Shown piece by piece: positions 32,010 to 40,847 of a DNA stretch of 64,000 nt. The notes below the pieces were generated by a model that saw only the letters and a program-made list of their open reading frames with translations, was not told the origin of the DNA and ran no database searches. The first letter of the stretch is position 1. Each line of letters starts with the position of its first letter. This DNA is from Linnemannia elongata (taxonomy: Eukaryota > Mortierellomycota > Mortierellomycetes > Mortierellales > Mortierellaceae), in assembly GCA_036320915.1 (NCBI GenBank), contig JAXBDG010000012.1, positions 186,001 to 250,000 of the forward strand. Direction: 5' to 3'. A program made the position numbers and the translations under genes.

Positions 32010-32604
32010 ATCGGCTACGGTGTAACAGTTGACGTGGCGAGGGTGAGACTGAGAACGGTTTATTGCTGTTTGAGTATCTGGTGGCAGTGGCAGTGGTGGT
32101 GAAGAATGTTGTTATGTCTCCCGAAAGTGCGAAAGGAGGGTGGGAAGATAAGGAAAGAAAGAAAACGAAATGGGAGGGGACTTGAGCCGGTTCCTCGATT
32201 TTTTTTATCCTTTTCCCAGTGCGCGAGTACGCGAGAAAATGATCAAAATATGAAAAAAACCTTCGTCACTGATCAAATATCTATCGTTGCGAGCATAAAT
32301 AATTTGATTGCAATGATAATCCACACCTTTCCTTGTGCTCCACCACCCCTAAAGCGCGTATCAACCTCTCAGCCCCAGTTAGACCCGTTAGCAACAAGAG
32401 ATACGAAATACGTTAGGGAGGGGTTTACCTTTCTCTCCCCTGAACCTACACCGGTGGATCGTAGAATAAAGTTGCTTCATTACTCTTTCCGTACCGATTC
32501 CTGCGTGCTGATAAAGGTGGTGTGGAAGTTGAGGGTTATAAGATGAGGGAAAAAAATCGTCCTCAGTGACATGCACGTGCCCAGGGTATAATAGTCGCCT
32601 ACTC

Positions 32605-32727
32605 GCCTGTAAACAAAGCATCGACAATGCGACCTCAAACTCTAATGAAGCAAGGATTGAGAGAGACAACATGGAAGGATCAAAGACAACCTCGCTATGA
32701 ACGCTTGGCTGCCACAAGACAGTTGTC
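32605..32727 (-). pseudogene. Short 28S-rRNA-derived element (copy 2)
   Basis: The right half matches the 28S segment next to CGTTCATAGCGAGG (minus strand). The left half (ACAAAGCATCGACAATGCGA, CTCTAATGAAGCAAGGATTG) matches the left halves at 2.04 kb and 35.27 kb. The 28S part stops at the same place as the other copies (ACTGTCTTGTGGC here). Confidence 0.6.
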
Positions 32728-32872
32728 ATGTTGAAAAGCTCACTTGAAAGCAATTGATGCATAAGATTAGTGTCATAGTATTATAGAATGTTCCTATGCC
32801 TCCACCGGCGTCCCACTACTGCGCCACTACTGCGCCTCAACTTACTACATCTCCGACCTTTTTGTATACTAT

Positions 32873-32880
32873 TATAAATA
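32873..32880 (+). promoter_or_regulatory. TATA box of the F-box/LRR gene
   Basis: TATAAATA, 333 nt before the first in-frame ATG (33213). The intervening pyrimidine-rich leader has no in-frame ATG. Confidence 0.5.
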
Positions 32881-33212
32881 CCCTCTGTCTTTTTATACCA
32901 TAAAACAGGATCTGCTTCTAGCCTTTTCCACTTTCCCCTAGTACTCTTGTCTTTCTCTTGCTTTCTTCTTTTGCTCATTCCCTCATTCACACTCTCTTAC
33001 TCTGCTGCTATTACATTTAGTGCCCGTCATACTCCATATCTTTATCCACACCATTGACTACTTTACAACATCACTGTCGTTGGCATCCTTTCATTTCGTT
33101 TCTTCTTATTCTTCCTTTTCCTCATTGCTCCTTCGTTATCGCACCTTCTTGTAACTCCATCATCACCATCACCGTCATCATTCTCGTCACGCTTGGCACG
33201 CTTTTCTTCTTT

Positions 33213-34970
33213 ATGACTAAGATATTCCAGACACATCCCCTCGATCTACATGAGATTCGCTCAAGAATTGCCAGCAGTCTTGGCCTTAAAGACCTCGCAT
33301 CCTGTGCGCGTGTGAGTCAGGATTGGAACGACTCATTTACACCGCCACTCTACAGATTTGTCGTTTTATCGAAACAAGGCCCCAGCATGGAATTTATCGA
33401 GAGAAACAAGCACCTTATACAACACCTGGAGATTCAGAGCTCTGCCTATGAAAACCTATCATCAACATCTGAACGATACAAAGTCATTTCCAACATCATG
33501 GCCAACTCGACTCTCACCACCTTGTACTTGTACAACAACTCGATCGGAGACAACGGAGCTCAGGCGCTGTCTGAGGCACTCAAGACCAACTCGGCCCTAA
33601 CCACTTTGAACTTGTCGTCCAACTCGATTAGAGACAACGGAGCTCAGGCGCTGTCGGAGGCACTCAAAACCAACTCAACTCTGACCACTTTGGGCTTGCA
33701 GAGCAACTCGATCAGAGACAACGGAGCTCAGGCGCTGTCGGAGGCACTCAAGACCAACTCAACTCTGACCACTTTGGACTTATACAACAACTTGATCGGA
33801 GACAACGGAGCTCAGGCGCTGTCGGAGGCACTCATAACCAACTCGACTCTGACCACGTTGGACTTGTCGTCCAACTCGATCGGAGACAACGGAGCTCAGG
33901 CGCTGTCTGAGGCACTCAAGACCATCTCAAATCTGACCACTTTGAACTTGCAGAGCAACTCGATCGGACCCAACGGAGCTCAGGCGCTGTCTGAGGCACT
34001 CAAGACCATCTCAAATCTGACCACTTTGAACTTGCAGAGCAACTCGATCGGAGACAACGGAGCTCAGGCGCTGTCTGAGGCACTCAAGACCATCTCAAAT
34101 CTGACCACTTTGAACTTGCAGAGCAACTCGATCGGAGACAACGGAGCTCAGGCGCTGTCTGAGGCACTCAAGACCATCTCAAATCTGACCACTTTGAACT
34201 TGCAGAGCAACTCGATCGGAGACAACGGAGCTCAGGCGCTGTCTGAGGCACTCAAGACCATCTCAAATCTGACCACTTTGAACTTGCAGAGCAACTCGAT
34301 CGGAGACAACGGAGCTCAGGCGCTGTCGGAGGCACTCAAGACCAACTCAACTCTGACCACGTTGGACATATGCAACAACTTGATCGGACCCAACGGAGCT
34401 CAGGCGCTGTCGGAGGCACTCAAGACCAACTCAAATCTGACCACTTTGGACTTGCAAAGCAACTCGATCGGAGACAACGGAGCTCAGGCGCTGTCGGAGG
34501 CACTCAAGACCAACTGGGTCCTAACCACTTTGAACTTGAGGGGCAACTCGATCGGACCCAACGGAGCTCAGGCGCTGTCGGAGGCACTCAAGACCAACTC
34601 AAATCTGACCACTTTGGGCTTGAAAAACAACTGGATCGGAAACAACGGAGCTCAGGCACTGTCTGAGGCACTCAAGACCAACTCGACTCTAATGACTTTG
34701 GACTTGACCTACAACCTGATCGGAAACAACGGAGCACAGGTGCTATCTGAGGCACTCAAGACCAACTCAACTCTGACCACTTTAAACTTGGAGTGGAACT
34801 CGATCGGAGACAACGGAGCTCAGGCGCTGTCAGAGGCGCTCAAGACCAACTCGACTCTGACCACTTTGGACTTGTACAAGAACCTAATCGGAGACAACGG
34901 AGCTCAGGCACTGTCTGAAGCACTCAAGACCAACTCGACTGTGACCACTACGGGCATCGTGTTTCAGTGA
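33213..34970 (+). CDS. F-box-like protein with 17 near-identical leucine-rich repeats (585 aa)
   Basis: The first in-frame ATG is at 33213; upstream the frame is open but hydrophobic and ATG-less, so I treat it as leader. Residues about 8-50 (DLHEIRSRIASSLGLKDLAS, CARVSQDWNDSFTPPLYRFV) resemble the degenerate F-box of Mortierella-type proteins. From residue 98 to the end there are 17 full 28-residue RNI/NLRC3-type repeats, consensus NSTLTTLDLxxNSIGDNGAQ followed by ALSEALKT, plus a partial eighteenth. F-box/LRR proteins usually serve as SCF ubiquitin-ligase receptors. The NLRC3-like repeat could equally be a recognition surface. No intron. Confidence 0.8.
   Translation: MTKIFQTHPLDLHEIRSRIASSLGLKDLASCARVSQDWNDSFTPPLYRFVVLSKQGPSMEFIERNKHLIQHLEIQSSAYENLSSTSERYKVISNIMANSTLTTLYLYNNSIGDNGAQALSEALKTNSALTTLNLSSNSIRDNGAQALSEALKTNSTLTTLGLQSNSIRDNGAQALSEALKTNSTLTTLDLYNNLIGDNGAQALSEALITNSTLTTLDLSSNSIGDNGAQALSEALKTISNLTTLNLQSNSIGPNGAQALSEALKTISNLTTLNLQSNSIGDNGAQALSEALKTISNLTTLNLQSNSIGDNGAQALSEALKTISNLTTLNLQSNSIGDNGAQALSEALKTISNLTTLNLQSNSIGDNGAQALSEALKTNSTLTTLDICNNLIGPNGAQALSEALKTNSNLTTLDLQSNSIGDNGAQALSEALKTNWVLTTLNLRGNSIGPNGAQALSEALKTNSNLTTLGLKNNWIGNNGAQALSEALKTNSTLMTLDLTYNLIGNNGAQVLSEALKTNSTLTTLNLEWNSIGDNGAQALSEALKTNSTLTTLDLYKNLIGDNGAQALSEALKTNSTVTTTGIVFQ
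33504..34967 (+). repeat. Tandem 84-bp LRR-coding repeats, 17 units plus partial
   Basis: Exact 84-bp periodicity holds throughout. Units 6-10 (about 33924-34343) are almost identical (unit 6 differs by GACCCC instead of GAGAC), while the outer units vary at the two residues before the Asn of the ladder. This points to recent unit duplication inside an older array. Confidence 0.95.
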
Positions 34971-34974
34971 CCGT

Positions 34975-35265
34975 CCATGCCTTAATGAGAGAGTATATAT
35001 ATATTTTATAGCGATATCAGCAAAAAATCCCCACTGTCTTTCTCACCGACTCTTATCCACACATACACTTTTGTCTGCTTTTAACTACTCATTTCATTTC
35101 TAGTACATTGGGCTTTTATATAATCGATAACATTGCTTTAATACTCAAACCCCTGAGTCATGGTGCAGATCTGAATCATATACCCTGAATGGGTTTTAAT
35201 ATGCAGATCGCATGAAATTAAAGGTCTTGGTTTGGTGCTCAAATACCCTTAAAGCCATTAAAACT
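34975..35265. other. 3' flank of the LRR gene
   Basis: AT-rich. Short direct repeats (CAAACCCCTGAGTCATGG; CTGAATGGGTTTTAATATG). No gene. Confidence 0.35.
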
Positions 35266-35271
35266 TTTGAT

Positions 35272-35346
35272 AAGTGAACAAAGCATCAACAACGCGAGCT
35301 CGAATAATAATGATGGAGGGAGAGAGAGCCGACATCGAAGGATCAA
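35272..35346 (-). pseudogene. Short 28S-rRNA-derived element (copy 3, truncated)
   Basis: Carries the left-half sequence common to 2.04 kb and 32.6 kb (AGTGAACAAAGCATCAACAA) and the first 28S words (GAGAGCCGACATCGAAGGAT), then ends before the CGTTCATAGCGACG segment. Confidence 0.5.
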
Positions 35347-35900
35347 CTTATGTAATGCGATGGAGCGTTAAACCAACGTTATACAAACGCAGCACATTCT
35401 ACATATACTATAGGAATAAGCGAGTTTGCCCCTGTAACGTGATTTACGCACTTTGAATCATTCTCCGAAAATGTTTCATTTTTTTCTATGTAATGTAGTA
35501 TTTTTTTTTTTTGTTTTTGTTTCATTCTTTTTTTCTCTGACATCCTTTCATCTTCGTTTTCGTTTTTTGCTTGGTGGTGTGGTGCATAGTGCATGTAGCA
35601 TGCATCTATCACCCACCGTCTTTGTTTCTGATTCGTTTTTTCTCCAACATCCTTTTGTCTTCGTTTTTTTCTTGGTGGTGCACAGTGCATTATGTAGAAT
35701 GTATCTATCACTGTTTGATTTGTTTCCTGTTTCCTCTTTTTGTTGTGCTTCTTTCTTCCCTTCCCTCCCCCCACATTTACCCTCACACAGATCACAATCA
35801 CAAATACCTTTAAATCTTCCCGCGATTTCTGCATCCATTACCTCTTTCTCTATAACCCCCTATACCTCTGTCTCTATAACCCCCTACATTTTCTATTGAT

Positions 35901-36549
35901 ATGAACGGCTCTGCGGATCTATTTACCATAGCACCTTTTTCTACTGATGTTAGCCGTGTCATATCTGGGTCCTGCCACGAGTAAGTTTAAGTCCTTCACT
36001 GTTGTGTGCTATGGTGTGTGCTATGAGTTGTTTCGATTGTGTGTTCTACTCTGCATTGTTTGCTCAAGCCTCCATTAACTTTTTCTTTATATTTCGTTTT
36101 TTTTTTTTGGTTTATTTAGTACTGCTTCTACGCGTTTGATTTCTACAGGCCTTGGGCTCATGGTTCCTGAGCGTCAGCATCGTTCCGAGTCTAAGTCTGA
36201 GTCTGAGTCTGAGTCTGAGTTTGAGTCTGATTCTGAGTCTGGGTCATTGTTAGTATCTTCCCGCAATGATTCGTTAGGGTATGATATGTGGTGGCAAGAG
36301 CGACAAAACGAAATGTGGTTGAGGTTAGATGTCGACTTTATTTTGGCTGGCTGCGAGGATGCTGTGGTTGTCACTGCGCGCGGCACGGTGGACGGTGATG
36401 CTGACATTGATGGGTATGTTGAATACGAACGCAATCTGATTGATAGTGCACTTGAGCTACTCGCTTCTTCACAAGCGGTACCCCTGCAGCTGCAACTGGC
36501 AGATTGTAGAGATGGAGATGGTGCACCCAGAATAGACAGCGACAAGTGA
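35901..36549 (+). CDS. Hypothetical acidic protein with Ser-Glu repeat (2 exons, 169 aa)
   Basis: Exon 1 is 35901-35980 (MNGSADLFTIAPFSTDVSRV). The intron 35981-36119 (GTAAGT..ATTTAG) splits an Asp codon, and exon 2 is 36120-36549. Residues about 45-65 are an SESESESESEFESDSESG run encoded by GAGTCT repeats. The rest (MWWQERQNEMWLRLDVDFIL, DGDADIDGYVEYERNLIDSA) is acidic with no motif I recognise. It is the first of three small plus-strand genes (35.9-40.6 kb), each with one intron, lying upstream of the Helitron. Confidence 0.6.
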
Positions 36550-36675
36550 TTCTGTGGTGTCTTGCTATGTTGTTCTGTTGTTGTTGTTTGTGTAATAAAC
36601 GTAAACGTCTTTCTGCAACATCGTTGTGAGCATTTTGGAATTTGGAAGAATCGGTCTGCTCTTTGACGTGGTACC

Positions 36676-36939
36676 TTTTTTTTTTTTTTTTTTTTTTCAC
36701 TGTTTACGTTGGTATCGTTCGTGCAAGTCAATGAACTCGGGGGCATGAGGTTGAGAGTGTGCAATTGAGAATCAGTTGTGTGTTGGTTAGATACGTAATT
36801 CCTTTTTTTGGTCTCTTCATTTGTTTTGTTTTCGTTTTGTCTGTGCAAATTGGGTGAAGGGTGAAGTGGGTGAAGAGAGTATAGTAGATATGATATGGAG
36901 GGTGGGAGCGCGATTGTGTATTGGTCTGTGTGATTAGAT

Positions 36940-36977
<38 letters not shown>
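36676..36977 (+). repeat. Two long poly(T) tracts
   Basis: About 24 T (36676-36699) and 35 T (36943-36977), far longer than other homopolymers in the window. They could be antisense poly(A) tails of decayed retrotransposed copies, but the intervening sequence shows no coding match. Confidence 0.75.
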
Positions 36978-36992
36978 CTTTCAAGTGCGTTA

Positions 36993-37155
36993 TGTATTCC
37001 GTACACGCCTGATCAGCATCCTAATTCGAATCCTTCAGCTTTTTTGGTCGACTCCTCAGACCTCAGAGTGTGCATTCCCTACACAACTGATCAGCAGCCA
37101 AATTCGAATCCTTCCACTTTTTTGGTCACTTCCTCAGAGTACATTCCCTTCACAT
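36993..37155. repeat. Two-unit tandem duplication (about 75 bp)
   Basis: CCTGATCAGCATCCTAATTC..TTTTTTGGTCGACTCCTCAG and ACTGATCAGCAGCCAAATTC..TTTTTTGGTCACTTCCTCAG are consecutive. The duplication lies in the leader of the gene at 37.28 kb. Confidence 0.75.
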
Positions 37156-37281
37156 GTCCGATCCGTTGTCGCTCTCCTTTTTGAAATAATGTATAAGTGG
37201 TACATTCTCCCCCCCTTTTTTCATTTCCTCATTAGCACTATCCCATAGCAACACCAAAGTCGACTCCTTACTTTACGAATC

Positions 37282-39180
37282 ATGGCCAAAAAGAAAGGGT
37301 CGAAGAATGAGGAACCAAAGTCTGTTTCTACACGTACCCTTCAATTACGTGATGGCAAGACTATCGGAAGGTAAGCACTGTAATACGTATAATCGCTTTG
37401 TTCAAGTTTTGGTAGTGGTTTCCCTTTCTTTTATTTATCCTCATCGTAATTTATTCATACGTTCATTTCTATTGTATTGTATATTTATTATTTATTACTT
37501 AGAGGTGGTCATATAGCACCTAGCAGTGGCCATGCGGCTGCAAGTTCTAGCGTGTCTAACCATCACTCAGACGCCGACGAAGATGATGACGCTGATAACA
37601 ACTACAACAACGATGCTGATGAGCCATACGGTCGTGACTCAGCTGATGATGCTCCTCCCAGCCCTCATGCACTTCCAGGATATCCACAACCTGGACCTGA
37701 GGCCGGGTTTGCGCCTAGACCAGGGTATCAAGTTTACCCAGCTGCACCCTATGGTCATCCTCCCGGATACACTCAGAGTATCCCTCCAGGCTATCCTTAC
37801 TACCAGATGCCCCAGGGGTCAGAGCCAATTCACGGGTACTCTCTTCCTATTACCCAGTATCCTCCAAGCAGCGTCTACCCATACATGCAATCATCTGCAG
37901 GACAACATTACCTGCACCCCTACCCTTCTTACTTCCCTCCTCCCCCTCATCACCAAGTGTCGAATGGCAACTCAGGCCCCGTCGCCATGTCCTCTTCCAA
38001 GAAGTCCAAGACGAAACGCCAGTATAGCGCCAAGGCTGATCCTGTGCCCGATCCTGCGCTTGATACCATATATCATGACCACAAGATGCATGAGCCACAG
38101 ACCAGTGATGGCGGGATTAAGGCCAAGGCAAACCCTAAGGCAAAACCTTCAGTCAGCTCGGCGCCAACTGACAACCACCACAAGACTATCGCCACGGCGT
38201 TCAAGTCAATCGCTGTTTCTCCTGCGAGTGGCGCCCGGCCATTTCCTACTCCCGCCACCACAAATCCTGTTGCAGTTCTCTCAGATGCCACTGTTACCAT
38301 GCCCACCAAGTCGACAATTACTGCTATTCCCGGTAGTTTTACGTCTTCTAGCACAGGGGTGCAGTTCTAAACAATGCAGGACGGCAACTACTACAACACC
38401 GGAGGATATGATCCCACCACCTTCCCAGACAAATCTGGCAACACTGTCCTTGCTTGCCGGCACCATTGGCCAGCCAAGGGCCATAAGCTCTGTCGCGGGT
38501 CTGATGCCGTGAAGTTTAATTGCCGCCTCTGTCTTGGCTTACCCCTTCTAAACGGTGTCGAGCCTTGGAAGGGACGCTGTATATCATGGCGTATGGACGC
38601 GCCGGACCCATTGCCAGAGACGGACTGTTGCCCTATGATTCGCTATGCCCGCAGAAACCGATTGATCTATGATCTGTTCCCTGATGGCGAGCTCCCTTCA
38701 GACTTCATTGAAGCTTGGCGATATTGGGCTGCTGCTCATCAGTCTGAGTCTCCATCGCCACAGCGATCTCCCAGCGACAATGGCGAAGGTGCCAATGGCG
38801 AAGGTCCTTCGCGTCCGTCTGTTCGAACTCGACAGGCATCCAGAGAGGATATCCCTCATGTGGATGATGGCGACGATGTGGACGCTCATGAGAGTGAGCA
38901 GTCTCACTTCGATTCTCTCAATCGAACCAGATCCGACAACAAAACAGGAAAAGCAAAAGGGGTGAAAAAATATATGGAGAGTGATACTGAAGACGAGGGA
39001 GAGGCCAAAAAGAGTAACCATAAAAAGGATCCAGACTGCACTGACGAGGAGACTGGAAACAAAAAAAACTTGAAAAGAAGAAATGCTACTGAATCTGATG
39101 AAGAAGAGGAAGTTCTTATCAGAAAAAAAAACAAGATTAAAGAAGAAAAAGTGTCTGACAGCAAAAAGAGGAAGATGTGA
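37282..39180 (+). pseudogene. Two-exon gene interrupted by one in-frame TAA (318 + 268 aa)
   Basis: Exon 1 (37282-37370) encodes MAKKKGSKNEEPKSVSTRTL. The intron 37371-37502 (GTAAGC..ACTTAG) leads to a long exon rich in Pro/Tyr/His (for example GYPQPGPEAGFAPRPGYQ, YPYMQSSAGQHYLHPYPSY). At 38368-38370 a TAA ends this frame. Three bases later ATG opens the next 268 codons in the same frame, starting MQDGNYYNTGGYDPTTFPDK. This part contains a possible zinc site, CRHHWPAKGHKLC..CRLC, and a basic/acidic nuclear-type tail ending DSKKRKM. It could be a nonsense allele of one 588-residue protein, stop readthrough, or two adjacent proteins. No family recognised. Confidence 0.55.
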
Positions 39181-39550
39181 TATTGTTATGAGCTTGGTTC
39201 TTACCCAACATTTCCTTATTTTTTTCTCCTTTCTCTTCTCTCTTCTCTACTCCTTTCTCCCTCTCACTTGCGACTTTGCGTGGCCTTGAAAAATCACTTC
39301 TTTTCTTTTCATTCTTCAAACAATGAATAAATAATTAATCTAATCACTGAAACTATGTTTAACCTGTGATAAAGAATGATCGTGTATGTTTTTGTTTTAC
39401 TTCCTTACCGAGATCTCGCGCCAATACATCCCCCCAGAATGTCCCTCTATGTAAGGCAAAAGGGGTCACCAAATTCCAACTCCACTGGCACGTTATCCTA
39501 TTCACCTGTATCTCATTTTCATCCCTCTTTCATTCCACACACTGACGGCC

Positions 39551-39710
39551 CTAATTTTTACTTTCGTCTGCATTCGCCTGTGCTCCTATACTCCACTGAT
39601 TCCTTGCTTGCTCATCAAGGATGAAGGAATGCAGGCAAAAGAGAGTTGAGCAAGGAAGGAATCAGTGGAGTATAGGAGCACAGGCGAATGCAGACGAAAG
39701 TAAAAATTAG
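39551..39710. repeat. 64-bp inverted repeat forming a 160-nt hairpin
   Basis: The left arm 39551-39614 begins CTAATTTTTACTTTCGTCTG and ends CCTTGCTTGCTCA. The right arm 39647-39710 is its reverse complement with a single mismatch (C against G near the loop). The loop is 32 nt. No coding frame crosses it, and it lies between two plus-strand genes. Confidence 0.95.
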
Positions 39711-40030
39711 GATCCAGCAGTGTTCCATCGTTTTTCATTCATCTTTCGTCAACTTCTTCGTCCATCTTTACTGTCTCCTTCATCTTTGCTCAATCTATTT
39801 TTCCTACTATTCATTAACTTACCATCTCCATCATCCTTTAACATCACTTTAGCTCCAATCATTCATCTGTTAATCACTAAATCTCCCTACTTCCTTTTTT
39901 TTTTTTTTTTTTTGGCTGAGCCCTCTGTCCAGTGCTTCCTATTCACTATCCTCCTTCTTCAAACGACTCAGTTCACACTTTTACTGTCCAGCTTACTTTT
40001 CCCTCTTTTTGTATCATCTTTTTGCGCACC

Positions 40031-40649
40031 ATGCCACCACCCCAGTACATCAATAACCAAAACAATAATTTGTTACCAATCGATCCCCTGGGTTTGCCCA
40101 TGTTATCATTGCCTGTGGAACATTTTGACCCTTTATATGGGGTACACACCAACGAGTTCACATACGCTACCGTTGATCCTGCTCCCATCACAGCCAATGA
40201 CCAGCTTCAATATGTACCTTTATACTCCCTCACTTCTCATCCCCTAAACGCCAACCCTTTATTCTACTTCAACACAAATACACAACAGTTTGTTCCACTT
40301 GACCCTGCACTTCAATTGAACCATATCCCTTCTTCTATCACCTATTCTCAACCTGACCGGATTGACCAGTCTGCAGTGCTCTGTGAAAGCTGCCACCACT
40401 CAGGGCATAAGACAGCAAAATCGAAAAAGTGTCACAACTACCAGTAAGATGGGCTCAAATTTCACACCGCACTTCAGTTGGGCTGTTTGTAATATGCCTT
40501 TTATTATTTTGCTAAGGCACTCTTCATTGCGTTTGCCTTCTAGACCGCCAAATAAAAAACAAAGCCTGTTTTGCTCAACATGCCATGGATCAAATCACTC
40601 TAGAAGAACATCGCACCTTTGCAAGGGAGTCCAAGCACACACGAAGTAA
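40031..40649 (+). CDS. Zinc-knuckle protein, Helitron-associated type (2 exons, 172 aa)
   Basis: Exon 1 is 40031-40443; intron 40444-40543 (GTAAGA..TTCTAG); exon 2 is 40544-40649. The N-terminal 125 residues are Pro/Asn/Tyr-rich with no motif. The C-terminus carries two knuckles of one pattern: CESCHHSGHKTAKSKKC and CSTCHGSNHSRRTSHLC. The same pattern, CASCCKTSHRTKASHQC, starts the Rep-helicase at 46.4 kb, and fungal Helitron proteins often begin with it. With the LINE removed, this gene ends only about 200 bp before the Helitron N-terminal exon. I infer an accessory or N-terminal ORF of the same transposon. Confidence 0.6.
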
Positions 40650-40830
40650 TTATGCGATCAATTATTAATGGGAAATATTAGCCATGATTGAGATAACAAG
40701 AAGGCTGACAGGGAAAGAGGATGAGAGATAAGAGAGGGTTTGTTTGATTTAGGGTCGAAGGTGTTTAAGTATCCTTCGTCCTTATCATCACGTGATTATA
40801 GTGCTGTCAAGGTGCAAATCAGGTCTGAAA

Positions 40831-40847
40831 TGGTGCTCTTATTAATT
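40831..40847 (+). repeat. LINE target-site duplication, left copy
   Basis: TGGTGCTCTTATTAATT, repeated exactly at 45981-45997 just after the LINE poly(A). The preceding A residues extend the match to about 20 bp. Confidence 0.92.

Noticed and set aside
33504..34967. CRISPR-like regular repeats
   Set aside because: The 84-bp units are fully coding LRRs in a eukaryotic gene, with no spacer structure.
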